Shown: positions 10,319 to 24,197, counted from the stretch's first letter. The stretch is 64,000 nucleotides of DNA from Rusavskia elegans (GCA_011316305.1 SAUG01000021.1:372001-436000), one strand, 5' to 3'. The notes: a model not told the origin generated them from the letters alone. Made by a program: numbers and translations.

Positions 10319-11670
10319 CGGTTGAAGCAAATCCTTACCTCCATAGGTATCATGCTTTCAAGAAATGAACGTCAAAATCCGAAATAATTCTTCTTCGCAC
10401 ACAACTCGTAGAGCGTAACTTGAGAACCAGGCTCTTACATGCCATGGAAGCCGCATTGGCATAATTCCCACCACGTATTTCGAAGTTCCATTGTGAATCT
10501 CATCACAACTTGCCTTTCCAGACTCGGCGCTGCTGCCTGGATCGAGAGGCTGCAGTTGTCGTCTTATCAGGGAGTAAGTAAACCTACCGAAGCAGGCGTA
10601 GACGCAACGATACCGGGATCTCGATCCTGATGCCACGAGTCAACACCCACCGTGCCACAATGGGCAATTTCGGGACAAACACCAGAGCCGGGATGCTTCA
10701 ACATATTTATCAAACGCAGGTTGGCTTACTTCATGTTCCGTAGCGAGAAGTTTTGATCGGCATTGCGGCTTGTAGCGAGGAAGGGATGTTGGGATCTCAT
10801 AATTCTCCTTCTGTCACTCTGCCTTCATTCTTCCCCTTGGCTCACCTGGGCTCAACACGAATATTCCCAACCTCTACCCTCCGAATCTTACACCCTACAA
10901 TAAGAACCTTGAAGAATACTAGCCTGATCGATTCCCTCGACGTGAGCTGCAACGCAAGGGATGAAGCGCGCCATGGGAAATACGCCGTTGTGGTTAGCGG
11001 TTTGGGTACTTGCTGCGCACCTATAATGGCGAGTGGGCGCGAGGAGGTGAAATGCGATTCGAGGGATCTACTGGTGAAGGTGGTTGGATGGAACAGTCAG
11101 CTTCTAAAACTTCTAACAGTAGCTCCAATAGAAACGCCGAGGTGCCGATAAATGGAAACTTCACTTTTAGTAGTACAGCTCACCCCTATCTCCTTGCGGG
11201 TGCTGTGAATCGTGCATGGGTAGCAATCTAGACGTATCAAGAGGACTCGTGGCGGATCTGTATACGTTCTACATAGTAGACAGTGTTGTAAGGTTTGACA
11301 CGGAGAAAGTTTGTGGACATGGGGATTAGAGCAGATAATCTTCATATGATAAAGCCCTCGTCTAGGTGTTACTCTAACATTATCAATTGGGTTTGGGGAG
11401 TACTGTTTCGGTCGGTCCGTGTCTAGGAAATGAGTTTTCCCAGGAGTACTCCGAGATAGCCATTTGATCGAACGTTCATCGATGAGACCGTTGGCATTCC
11501 CGAGTGCTGGGATCATTATTGAGCCCTCGCTGGAGAATTCATAGGAACTCCGAGGCTCCTAGCAATTAGTTAGCGGCCAGTCCGGAACTAGGTCTGAGAG
11601 CGAAAGGAGAACGTACCACAGACTGCCATCCGACCCTTTACGCACAGGTGGACTCCCCTCCGTGGGTAGA
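10319..11670. other. Intergenic, no gene recognised
   Basis: This is the convergent 3' flank of PhyH B and of the P450. Frames at 10753-11231 (plus) and 11097-11516 (minus) lack any recognisable domain and overlap one another. Nothing further is supported. Confidence 0.45.
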
Positions 11671-13354
11671 TTATACCGTACTGATATTAAGAAGATGTGC
11701 GTCCCCAACAGCCGGTTCCTGCTCAGCCTCAATGCGGCGAAGAAGATCAACGTGACGCTGACTCCGTGGCTCAATCTTGAACTGGTACGGTTTGGGGCGA
11801 TTGACCATCCCAGCAGCGATATCAAGCGTGACAGGAATCTCAATCCCCTGCGCATCCTTGGCTTGGTTGATCTGGAAAACCGCAAGCATTTGTACAAGGG
11901 TGATGTAAACGCTAGCGTCCGCGAAGAATCGGCCCGCACAGGATCTTCGCCCGTAGCCAAACGCGAGCTCGCTGGGATCGGGTTCGTGGAGAGGCGCCAG
12001 GTATCGCTCGGGCTTAAAGGTATCCGGATCTGAGTAGTCTTTGGGGTCGTGGAGGAACCACCAGAGGGAGGGAAGCAGATACGCTCCTTTGGGGATGACG
12101 AATTCCCGGTAGACGATGTCTTCTTCCGATTTATGGGCCAAGCCCATCGGTCCCACAGGATTCCATCGCCATGCTTCTTTCACAATGCCGTCGATGTAAG
12201 GGAGATTCTTCCTGTCTTCGAAAGTGGGCAGTCGATTCGTGCCGACGACGCGGTCAATCTCTTCGTGCGCCTTTTGCACCACCTCGGGGAATATCAGCAA
12301 AGCGCAGACGACACTTTGCATGACGGCGACTGTGCTGTCCGAACCTGCGGCGTAGAGGCTGACGGCAGTCCATTTGATGGCTTCTTCATCGATCGGGTCG
12401 AGGTCGACATTGTTCCCTTTTTGGGTCATGGTCTGTTGCAGCAGGTCGGAAACGTAAGATGGTTGATGGGCTTTCAATGCCATCTGCCGCTTGACGAAGG
12501 CGTAAGGGAGCTCTGCTGCGGCCTCGTTGGTTGCTTTCCATGCCCGAGCGGTCTTCCTGTAGGATGTGCCGGGGAACCAATCGGGGAGGTACTCTATAGC
12601 GGGGACGGCATCGATGGCCCAAGAAAGCGGCACGAACGCCAGGGATAGGTTGTCCATCGCGTGCTCAATCAACTCGACCAGTGGATCAGGCTCTTTTCTC
12701 TCGATTGAATAGCCATAGCATATCTTGACAATGATGGCGGCTGCTAGACTGCAGTAGTGTCAGCTTGTCGAATCCATCCGTTTCGCTTTTGCAGAGAAAA
12801 GGTGCTACTTACGTTTTCAGGTACACCATCATATTGTCAGGGTCATTGAACGTCTGCAGGACAAACTGGAGGGCCTCCTTCTCTTGTATAGGCTGAAAAC
12901 CGGCTGACAGCCCCTTCGTGCCTATCTTCTGATGGACCAATTTTCGATGTTTGCGGTATTTGTCGTTATACTGATGGGTGATCAGGAAATTTTCGAAACC
13001 ACATAGCGTGGCAAAATTTAGCTGCGGTCTTGCCGAGGTCTTCTGGGCTCTCTTTCCCATGACAGCGTGTGCAGCTTCTTTGTCGTGGAAGATGACCAGG
13101 GGCAAACCCATCACAGTGATCGAGCTGATGGGACCATAGGTATCTTTGTGCTTAAACCAATGCTTGAATTCTGGTACCGCTTTGGTTGGGAGGTCCAGAA
13201 CATTACCAATCACGGGTAGAGGCTTTGGTCCGGGAGGAAGACGGTAATATGATTTCTGCTTCAACAATTTCCGAACGATGAGTAGGCCGACGACAAGCAA
13301 AGCCACATAGCCAGCTTGAAGAGTCAACCCGGGAGCCATGGTTTCGGTATACAA
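11671..13354 (-). CDS. fma-P450: Cytochrome P450 monooxygenase (Fma-P450 type)
   Basis: Exons 13354-12813 and 12748-11671, with a 64-base intron (GTAAGT donor, CTGAC branch, CAG acceptor), give 539 residues without a stop. An N-terminal membrane anchor (YVALLVVGLLIV) is followed by the proline hinge LPPGPKPLPVIGN. The I-helix oxygen motif is AAGSDST, the K-helix ExxR is EAWR, and the heme loop is FGYGRRSCAGR with Cys451. All key parts are present. In the fumagillin pathway one multifunctional P450 oxidises and opens bergamotene. The position next to the terpene cyclase, sharing its promoter region, supports that role. A pseurotin-type P450 (PsoD) cannot be excluded from sequence alone. Initiation could be at 13354 or at the second ATG, 13339. 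Confidence 0.83.
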
Positions 13355-14060
13355 TCTTCCAAATGCCAGTCGTGCAGAAGTCTATTGAGCTATCCAGCCA
13401 GAGGTCAGCGGTTCACTCAAATCGATTGGTTCGTTTCGATAATCCGAGTCGTAAGTGTGAGGCGTTTGAAAGGATGGCCCCGGAAGTACCTCGGTCGGCA
13501 GTGAAGATGCAGACAGATTGAAGTTCGGTGCAAGCTCCCAATCGGGATGGGTCCTTTCAACTGGCTAAGCAAGTTCAGGGCTTCCTTTCGAGCGAAACCC
13601 GGATTCTTACTGCAAAGGAGGGAGCGTCCCACTGATATCTCTACCTGACGCCCAGAAAAGTTTGGGATGTGTCGAATTGGTTCGATTGCCCGCTCGCCCA
13701 ACAGTCACAAGACCCCTGGTAAAGTAAACAACCCGAATCTTACTGTAGGTCAGACTGGTGGAAGCATTAATGATTTTTCGGAGTCATGTGCGGCTCGCAG
13801 GTAGTGAAGACCTCGAGGAAGTGATGAGATATTACTAACCCTGTTGTATTCAATGAGACATCACTGCTTGTCATCACCATTCCTTCATTCCTTCATCACT
13901 CGGATCCAGTGAATGCAAGAAGGCAGAACGCTAGTACAAACAAATGTTCCTGCTTTCTTGACTTCTTCTTCGTGAGAGCTCTTGTACCCTGCCTGATCAC
14001 TAGCTGGCCAATCGTGTGTCCTTTGGATTAGAAATTTTCTATTCAGCGACAACTTCAGCG
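13355..14060. promoter_or_regulatory. Divergent promoter region, P450 / terpene cyclase
   Basis: A 706-base segment lies between the P450 start (minus) and the cyclase start (plus). Joint regulation is likely from the arrangement; no defined binding site is claimed. Confidence 0.45.
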
Positions 14061-15295
14061 ATGAAGGACACGTCCGGATCAGCTCCAATGGATCCCCTTG
14101 AGTTGATGAGTCGCATCCCAGAGTTTCTGAAAACTTTGTACTTATTTGGGAAATCTGATATCCCAGTCGCCGCTATACCATCAGTACGTAACAAGCAGTG
14201 CCCTCTCATCAATGCAGTACTGAGCAGCATTGTAGATGGCTATCGCCCTCGTGCTCGCTGGATCTTTAGACTTGCATCTGATCGCGAAGGGACTCCTTTG
14301 GAATCAATTACATTTGCTTACCTTCCAGGTATGTACAAGGTTTTCTGTGGTAAGAGCGCATCCCGTTCGGCTGACATCAGCGCAGGTCAAGAACCAGGTC
14401 AGCGTTGCTTTCCACTTACATGGATTATGACTCCCATACTCACTTGAGCGACCAGATCAATGGCGTGGAAGAAGACAGACTCGCGAAACCGCACCGGCCA
14501 ATACCATCCGGTCGGATATCGTCGGAGAATGCAACCGTACTATATTACGCCCTGTTTGCCTCGATGTGGGCTGCAGCGTTGTATACAAAGACGATCTCAT
14601 GTACTCTGATGTACTCGGTAGCCATCGTCACCTACAACGAAGGTGGTCTGGCCGCGGTACCGGTGGTGAAAAATGTTATCGGGGCTATTGGCCTCGCGTG
14701 TTATTGCTGGGGGACCACCGTCATACTCGGTAAGATGTACATCGCCTACTTTCATGGCTAGGGACTCGTTTCACGCTGACATACTCTGAGATCATGGAAA
14801 TGAGCTGCACGGATTGAAAGCAGTCGCTGTTTTTGTGGTTGGTGCGATCTTCGCAACCACTGTAAGTTCGCTCGCCACGTTCTTTCCGCCAATTGACACG
14901 AGACGTTGTTATGCAGGGCCACGCTCAAGATTTTCGTGATCGCTCCGCCGATGCTCTGATGGGTCGCAAGACGATTCCCCTGCTCCTCTCCCAATCGGTG
15001 GCCCGCTGGTCGCTCGCGGCGATGATTACAGCTTGGACGATAGGTCTGATCGCCCTTTGGCAACCGCCAGTTGTAGTTAGTATGACGTTCGCTGCTCTTG
15101 GTCTGCGATGCCTGGGTGGCTATCTTTCGAGTTTTGAGGAAAAAGACGATTACGTGTCGTACTGCTGGTATGGTGTGAGTGGAGTTCTTTGTTATCGTTT
15201 CGACAATCAAGTGCTAACAGTTGGCTTGACAGTATTGGCTTCTTGGAAGTATTTTACTCCTTGTCTTCCCTCGTTTGAGAGGTGAAATGCATTAG
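14061..15295 (+). CDS. fma-TC: UbiA-family membrane terpene cyclase / prenyltransferase (Fma-TC type)
   Basis: Seven exons (14061-14183, 14236-14328, 14386-14397, 14456-14729, 14791-14861, 14917-15174, 15233-15295) sum to 894 bases and give 297 residues with every splice junction in phase. Exon 3 is only 12 bases and encodes VKNQ, completing the first polar motif NQINGVEED (residues 75-83). The second is QDFRDRSAD (195-203), followed by GRKTIPLL. RPIPSGR and repeated hydrophobic segments are typical of UbiA proteins. In fumagillin biosynthesis a UbiA-type integral-membrane cyclase makes beta-trans-bergamotene from farnesyl diphosphate. Neighbouring P450, PhyH and MetAP genes make that the best reading; an aromatic prenyltransferase is the alternative. 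Confidence 0.8.
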
Positions 15296-16001
15296 AAGTG
15301 TTCTGAGGTTCGATGGGACATGATCAGATGGCAGGAAACAATTCGTAGAAGGACCAAGAGAAATCAAGGGGACATTCTCTCCATGTGTAGTGGATCTTGG
15401 TCTTGATTCTGAGCAGTAATTTTGGGGCCACGTGTCGATTAGCCAGTATCAACACAGACCTATGTATTCTCTGTGCCGTTACCTCAGAGAGCTTGAGGCC
15501 GTTCTTTCCTCCTTCAGGGGGAACAATGTAGAAAACTTTGCCCTTCACGAAAGCAGCCATCCTTACCAGAAACAATTTCGCCTCCAAGGGGAGTTCATGC
15601 TCGTGAGGAAGGTCTATGTCGAAAGAAGGACAACCAAAGCCCAGTTGGTTGCTGATTCTGTATTGCCTGGATACTTGCATTGCTCTGAGACAAGCGACTA
15701 TATATCATTACCAGTGTAGCGAAGAGTTGCTTGAAGATGAAATAAATGCCGAGAAACTGCACCATCGACAAGGTGACGTCAATTTTACCCGATTTCGGCT
15801 AGCATATCGTCGAAGCAGCAAGTCCTACCCGCCGAATCAACTCCTCATGTGTAGTACATGAATTAGCCTACACAAATTCTATTTCATTACTGACATCAGT
15901 TGGTATTGGCATTCATTTTCAATCAGGATCAGTGAGATTCTGGGTATCTCATCGTTGCTCAACAAATTTCACATTGAGCTGTGGTATTAGTACACCCCCC
16001 G
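15296..16001. other. Intergenic, unassigned frames only
   Basis: A minus-strand frame at 15324-15680 (118 codons) and an overlapping plus frame at 15432-15719 show no domain that I recognise. No start context or splice pattern favours either. Confidence 0.4.
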
Positions 16002-16613
16002 ATGATCCGCGCACTCCATAGTATCACTAAAGCACTCCATGGAGATCACTAAAACACTCCATGGTCAAACTTTACTATATGAGGCATAGCGCACCCGAGC
16101 TGACCAATCAGATGATCAAATTCTACAGGGTCCACCCCACTTCGTGAATAATCCCAATTCTTCAACCACCTCGTATGACCTTGTACCATATACCCAATGT
16201 TCAAGGTTTGGAGCTAAAACTCTCACATCTTTTAGCTATATACCTATACTGTCAAACATGAGAATATCCAGTATGCGCGGCCAGAATTGGGTACGGAATA
16301 CCTCTTGAACCTCGTTCACCTCGATTGTGGAGAACATCTCACCACCCAAAGTTGTTGGAGATGCCCTGAGGTAGGGCTAGCCCTATTCTCCTTCTGTTTC
16401 TTTAACATTCTCCGTCGGCTTAATTTCGGCAGTCTAGCTGTATAAGGCTAGACTACCCGATACAGCCAATCATCGGGGTGGCGGAGTGGCAACTGAGCAC
16501 GCCGATTGGTCAAATCCTGCTTAATAAGCGTGGAGTTTCATAGTGATCCCCATGGAGTGTTTTAGTGATCTCTATGGAGTGCTTTAGTGATACTGTGGAG
16601 TGCGCGGATCATG
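16002..16613. mobile_element. MITE with long, internally repeated terminal inverted repeats
   Basis: The left end (TGATCCGCGCACTCCA at 16003) is repeated in inverse at the right end (to about 16612). The match runs about 62 bases with few differences. Each arm contains three partial tandem copies of a ~22-base unit built from CACTCCATGG and ATCACTAAA. The ~480-base centre has no coding frame. CpA and TpG are common, so it has not been RIP-mutated. It sits between the terpene cyclase and the PKS relic, 163 bases from the latter's broken end. A target duplication was not clear. Confidence 0.8.
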
Positions 16614-16775
16614 ACCCCAAATATGGCACGCAGAGGTTTGACCCGATCCGTGTAATGATAGAGGATAGACAAGACCCGATAGCCTAGTAACAAGCCTATG
16701 GGAGATCAGGCTACTGGCGGGGCAACCCCATTCGTTGCCGGAACAGCTGCCAGGGCAGTCGACAGCAGCAGAGCA

Positions 16776-18204
16776 CTATGTCTCTCGGGCATCCGGGAGA
16801 TCATACGCTATGTGACCCACTCCAGAGAAGCCGGCTTTCTGGAGCTGTCCACTCCACTGCTCGGCAGACTGTAACGCGCTCTCCGTCCTGCCTTCGTCGA
16901 CACCAAACCACCAACCCGAAAGCGAACCAAATGCCATGTTAAAGTAAGGCGTCAGCCGAGTGAGCTCCACAACGCCGAGCATGACGCCGGATTTCAGCAA
17001 CTTATGGATGGTGGCCAATGATTTGGTGAGAGTTGTTGTAGGATGCACAACATTCGCTGCAATGACTACATCGTAAGCATGCTCGTCGAATCCCTATGTC
17101 GCAGCGTCGTTTTTCTTTCGACATTCAGGGTTTTGAAAGTGAGCAGACCCTCCCATCTTTTCAGAGTGGTCTGGCCAGTCTTGAGAAAGCCGTTGGAGAC
17201 ATCGGTGTAGTTATACTCCGAGCCCAAAGGTCCGCCGTTTGGGACTGTATGCTTGGAAGACCTGGAAGCTCGTGCCTCCAGTCCTTGCGCCGACCTCCCA
17301 TATTCTCAAGTCTTTTCTCTGAGATGTCAAGATCTTGGTATAGTTGGTGATGTATTGATTGGGTCGAGCGCCTTCATTAGAGAGGTATATACGGAAAAGG
17401 AGGTCGTTCTTGAGAATATAAAAAAGGGGATTGGTCTGGCTAGTCAGCATGCGAACCAGCTCGGGCCCAATCCGGGCTATAGCTTCGCCTTCCATACCCA
17501 AATTGGAGGTAAGCTGGTCTAACTTGTCTTTGGTGTCCGGATTTTGCTGGATGAGCGCCCGCCCCGAACTACAAACTGCTTTAGCACTTTCCACGAGTGG
17601 ACTCGAGGATCGTTGCGGACGGCTAATCCGCCATTATGCATCTCCTTGACAGCCAGTCGATGTACCTGGCGCAAGCAGCGGAGCCAACATTGAATTTCTC
17701 CGCTGGAGACATCCCGATCTCGTCGGATTGCAAGGGCACAACAGCCGACTCCAGCATTTCAGGTGTAATGGACACCCCACCGATTGAGGTATCTTGACCC
17801 GAGTTATCCTCTTCCGCCTTGTCGGCAACTGCGAGTGGAGTAAAGTCCATGCTTGCCCATGACGTATTGATCTCATTTTCAAGCCAGGATTTCCAATTCT
17901 GGACGCCGCCAAAATAAAACAGGATCTTGGGACCTTTCCCGGGTATACTTTTGTCGACAAACCAAAGGCGATTCTCCACGGCTGGTCCCGATATGAAAGC
18001 CGAATTCCATATCTCGTCGGCGTGAGTAGACCATGCATCCACTGATTTCTCGGTCACTTTGACCTGAACAATATCTGGCGGGCTGGCAACTTCAATCGAC
18101 GTTTCGAGGATCACTTGAGGACTGGCTGGTTGCATAGAGAAAATGGAGTTGCTGTTGTTCAAAGCACTCTGGCATCGTTGATAAATAGCATTGTATCCTC
18201 CCAT
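16776..18204 (-). pseudogene. Polyketide synthase methyltransferase-domain relic
   Basis: Minus-strand fragments in several frames assemble into the C-methyltransferase region of a fungal reducing PKS. They are YIDWLSRRC (linker, near 17660), MEGEAIARIGPELVRML, LRIWEVGARTGGTSFQV (SAM motif I, normally EIGAGTGGT), [24 protein letters not shown], then [18 protein letters not shown] and [20 protein letters not shown]. The last piece ends with DLPDARET and a stop at 16776. Frameshifts and stops separate the pieces, and no KS, AT, ER, KR or carrier domain follows. It could come from the fumagillin PKS (Fma-PKS) or from the same PKS-NRPS whose KS lies at 250-954. Confidence 0.75.
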
Positions 18205-20271
18205 TCAGCTCCAAGGTCAATCCACCCAGGCAAGCCTACCGCCAGGTCATGTCGTCTGAAATCAGCAAAAACACCCTCTCTCAGTTACCAGTTACTCTCC
18301 TACGCATATCTCCGCTAGTCCTCTCATCGGCGTCCCTGATGTTCAGCCGGGCTCAGGAAATTTCGCTCGGAGCCTTCTTACACCACTCGCTCCGTAAGGA
18401 TCCGACCCATCGAAGTGGCAAAATCCTACCCCGTTGCCTGCCAGCATTCATGAAGCCTGAAATCTGCGGAATTGGTCTGACTTACCTTACGGCCACCATG
18501 TTATGCATCGTCAACGCCCTGAGTGGCTAGAGCCGTGAGACAAAGCTTATTATCTATGCTATTAGGTGTAATGGTATATTTAAGATAGCTAGCAGTCGAG
18601 GTCCCGGATACCTACTTCCGCTAAGTCGAAGCGATACTAAGAATATCCCAACGATTTTACTTACCGCGAGAGAGGGTTTCAGACGGAGTATATTCCGCGA
18701 AGACCTGATTCAGTAGCGAATGGGATACACCGTTATAGTTCTTACGCTAGCTCAAGCCGAGACCTCACAGTGACAAGTATTGTCGTTAGTAGGGTTGGGA
18801 AGAGATACCACTTGCCGAGGCGTATTGGGACAGTGTTTGGAATTTGTTGTCGGACAGTAGTCGCAGAGCTCTGCAAAGGCCATATGGGTTGTGCTGGTGC
18901 GAAGAATGCCGGATGTTGAAGAGCGACTGTCATGATTCCGAGGTCGAGGATGCCGAAAAGGGCTGACGATCACTTTAAGTTTAGTCCCCCTTTTGTCTCG
19001 TCAGAACAAGAATCAACCGCAATGAGAGGCATATAACAGCCGGTACCTCGATAAGAGATCTCGTTCGAACGATCGTCTTATACCATTGTCCAGCTGCTGA
19101 AACCGTTCAAAAAGTCGTATATTACAGAGTAGTAGCCTGGTAGTGACATGGATCTGTATCTTATATATCAGGTATTTTGGTTGCTGTACGTCACACGTTG
19201 CGATCTACTCTTGTTTTGGAGCTTGTGAAAGGAAAGTACCTTAGATATCTCTGTATTGGTACCTCAATCGATTAGATAGCATTCCATGCATTTTACTTTC
19301 TCCACCAACCGGAAACCTAGTATCTTTCCATGCCGAATGGCGGACCAAAATGGCAGTGGAAATCCAAGGTAAGGGGCTTCTCGATCAGACACTCACAGTG
19401 ATACCACGAATACCAATGCTCTAGTCCCCTTATAGTTTCTCATCCATTACATCGTTAATCATGCACGCCGCAGACGTACATTGAGTCTTCCATGCCATCT
19501 TTACGAAACCAACAGCATGAGATTGCTTCGAATCTATCTACTCTTTCTCATCGTCTTACCGAATGTATATGTTCTTCCCAAAATAATCATCGCAGATCTC
19601 TTGGGTCTACTCCTGATAGCTCTGATCTTAGACGTGTTTTCCGGCGCAAACCCTTTCCTAAGCTGATACACCCTCACTGGCACACCAATAAGCCCCAAGA
19701 CGCACCCTTAATAGTACAGAGCACGCTGCAAGGCAGCATCGTCTATCCGACTGCAGAGTGGTTTTCGTGCGGCAAGCCATCGACCTGCTACACATATGTC
19801 GACCGACACCAGCAGACAACGGTGAACAGGTGGCTTCAGACCACGAAATTCTCCTCACAAGCCCGAAAGAGAGATGAATCTAAGACCAACTCCCTAGCGA
19901 ATTGGAGACTCTGATAGGATCATCCAGGCAGGAAGGCGACAACGTGGAGTTTGCTGTACTTGGCACCAGGGATTTCGAGCCTCTGGACGACTTGCAAGTG
20001 GCGGCGGGAGCCCACAGACTTTTTGGAGCAGAACGAATCGATCACCAAGGTTATTGGGATGTGTGATGGATCGCCAGGTGATGACTTGTGTCCTTCGACT
20101 CCGTCAGAATTAGTCTGCTTCATTAAGAACATTTCCCTATCATGATGCTGCCGATTTATTCGACGTGCTATACAAAGCCTTGAGACTTGCCTTCCTTCCA
20201 CACCTGATTCATCTGATCAAAACCCAACGCCCTGCTGTGTCATTCAACTCGGAGCTTAGACGCCGAATGGA
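18205..20271. other. Intergenic / decayed sequence, no gene recognised
   Basis: About 2 kb with normal base composition. A plus frame near 19915-20065 (EGDNVEFAVLGTRDFEPLDD) has an uninterrupted, coding-like look, but I know no family for it and it is soon closed by stops. Frames at 19481-19914 overlap one another. Possibly degraded cluster genes. Confidence 0.35.
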
Positions 20272-21686
20272 CTATGTGTTGGATGCCCCATTGTCTTTCT
20301 CTGTCCCATCGAGAACCGCTGGCATTGGTATTGGACCCCCTGGAGAGTTTTTGTTGGCCGCAGTCAAGACCTCAACGCCAGTATCTGTGACCAGTAAGGT
20401 GTGTTCTGGATGTATATTAGCGTAAGCCTGTCAGCGCAAAATGCTTATCGTCGCACCAAATTGAGCAGTCCTTTTGCCATCAATCGTCGCGTTTGTCCAA
20501 TTATCCGGCCAATAAGCTTCCCGAGGTTTTCCAAGGGTAAGGATTGGTTCGATGGTAAAAGCCATTCCAGGTTTGCAGACTCCTACCGCCTTATTCTTGG
20601 CATAATGTGGTATCCACGGCGGGGGGTGGAATTCGGTGTTAATGCCATGACCTCCCCATGTCGCAACAACACTACAGTCCTTGGACTTGGCGTGTGTCTC
20701 GATGGCCTTACCAAAATCTCGGAACGGGGTGCCGGGCTTCACGAGCTCTATTGCCTTTTCCAAGCATTGCCGTGTCGTTTCAACCACTCTGACTGAGTCT
20801 GGGTCAGCCTTAGCTCGATCGCCGACGTAGTAAGTCTCGTTGAGGTCAGCGTGATGACCGTCATGATATAGTGAGATGTCGAGGTTGAGGATATCACCAT
20901 CCAGCAAGATGCGCTGATCAGGTATTCCGTGACAGATTATTTCATTCGGCGAGGTACACAGCGATTTGGGAAAGTGGTTGTAATTCAAGGGAGAAGGATA
21001 TGACTGCCAAAGTCAGGAAGATCTTCCACATCACTGTGAAGTGAGTCGCGCTTACGTTCCGTTCTATGCAAGCTTTGTGGCAGACTTCGTCCAGGTAATC
21101 GGTGGTGATGCCCGGTTTGAGCTCTGCAGCGGTGATATCCAGTACTTCTCGAGCCAATTTGCAAACTTTGCGCATTGCATCCTGCCCCTTGGCGCCCAGG
21201 ATGTCGATTTTGGACCTGTTCAACCGCTTTTCGCCCTTCGGTATGCCAGTCTCTGCCCAGTCAGGGTGTCTTATAGACTTGGGGACGGCGCGCCTTGCAG
21301 AAAGTGGATAGACAGGTCGAACAGAGCCAGTGAAAGGATGTGTGGGAAAGGGATTGTAAGCTCCAGTAACTGGATCGGGTTCAGAGTCAACCCTTGGAGT
21401 AATGATCTTGCGGATAATACCATTCTGTGTCTTGCCTTGGGCTGTCTTGTGCACAGTGGTGTGTTGGCTCTATGAAGCAAGCACTGTCAGGATGAACTCG
21501 TAAGAAACATTCGATCCGTACACCAACCCAGTTCTTCTTGAAGCAGTCCTGAGAGCAGAAGTAGCTACCCGTGATGCCGATCTTTAAACATGACGGGCAT
21601 TGTAGGGCTTCAGCATCATTTTCGCAGTCTGCCCCTAGGCACTTTCTCTTCGCCGTTGACGATAGTTCTGTGGCATTTTTAGCCAT
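20272..21686 (-). CDS. fpaI: Methionine aminopeptidase type 1 (FpaI-type)
   Basis: Four exons (21686-21528, 21469-21056, 21003-20456, 20404-20272) give 417 residues in phase. The N-terminus carries the zinc-finger region of eukaryotic MetAP1 (CLGADCEN, LQCPSCLKIG, FCSQDCFKKNW). The catalytic domain starts at SYPSPLNYNHFPKS. Metal ligands are Asp233 (NLDISLY), Asp244 (ADLNET), His310 (GGHGI), Glu343 (FTIEP) and Glu374, the last formed across the final intron (AQF-E-HTLL). Unusual are TWGGHGI where MetAP1 normally has Y-C-G-H-G, and FHPPPWIPHY where FHxxPNVPHY is usual. MetAPs remove initiator Met from nascent proteins; clustered copies in the fumagillin locus are thought to give self-protection. 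It shares its upstream region with the type 2 gene. Confidence 0.85.
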
Positions 21687-22170
21687 CGTGCTAGGCGCTT
21701 GGATTACAGTAAACAAGGGCTGGTCAAAGCCTGGAAGCGTTGAGTAAGCAATCAGCCTCACGACGGTACATGGGGACCATACGTAAGATGTTTAATAAGT
21801 GATCTCTTTCACGAAAGATAGAACGACGGTGGAAGACAAGAATACCGCGCACTGGATTAATCGCTATGCTTGACGGGACTCAGCTTTGTATAACGCTAAG
21901 CTGAGAGGCTGAGAGCATTGGAAGCATGGAAGGAGCTTCTCGAACGCGCCAACGGCGGACGGGTCAAGCGGGTCCAGCCGCTGCGGAGCACGCCGCCCTA
22001 GCTACAAATAGGTAATCGTGCCGAGTGTGGAGTGCTCTGCTAAGATAAGGCCCGGCAGCTAACAGCTAGCGTACGGGGCACACCTCCAACTTAGACACGA
22101 CTAGCGACCAGCGTCAAAGCGAACCGATCTGAGCCGCAACTCTCCAGGATCCATTTTGCTCGTTACTACT
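21687..22170. promoter_or_regulatory. Bidirectional promoter region, MetAP1 / MetAP2 pair
   Basis: 484 bases separate the two divergent start codons. The head-to-head arrangement suggests joint control of two enzymes with the same reaction. No operator is claimed. Confidence 0.5.
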
Positions 22171-23682
<1,512 letters not shown>

Positions 23683-24197
23683 ATATAAGTTGGGATCCGT
23701 TGCCGTCCGTCTTTGTCGAGCGTTCGGAGATGGTGGCTTCACAACTTACACATCAAGACGGAGAAAGTTTAGCGTCACAGCAGATCTTGATATTTGCCAG
23801 ACTGCGGCCTCACTAGAGTATTCTCGGGATCTTCTCCGTCATATACGCAAATTCGAGAAGGATTGAAGAGCATTATTATTGTTCCCTATTTGCCTATCCG
23901 TGCGAGTGATTTGACTTGCTTTGTGCGGTCTCGGGCAGTACTCAGATGATTAGCTGGCAAGGAATTTCCATAAAGAATCGACTCGGTGTTATGAACCATT
24001 TCTGTCCAGCTGACGGACCGCATTCGGCGTCGTGAACCAGTTTGGGCATCAGATACCGGACAATCACCCAAGTCTTGTAGCTGTGCGTTCATAAACAACT
24101 GTGGCGTCTCAAAGACAGATTTCAGGCGGCCCAAAATAGTACTTAAACATGCCCATTTGATGAACACTGCAGACTACATTTTTACCAGGAGGTGACC
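23683..24197. other. Intergenic, no gene recognised
   Basis: This is the 3' flank of MetAP2 and the promoter side of the methyltransferase. A minus frame at 23886-24167 has no recognisable motif. Confidence 0.45.

Noticed and set aside
10753..11516. Additional cluster gene between PhyH B and P450
   Set aside because: Overlapping frames on both strands with no motif, no consistent splice sites and proline/serine-rich translation typical of promoter DNA.
12049..12648. Plus-strand open frame of 199 codons inside the P450 gene
   Set aside because: It is antisense to the P450 exon that carries the I-helix and ExxR motifs; no domain of its own.
20431..20460. Apparent loss of the last catalytic Glu in MetAP1 (AQFGATISILR)
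   Set aside because: A 51-base intron with donor GTGCGA and acceptor CAG lies there; splicing gives AQFEHTLLVTD, so the Glu is present.
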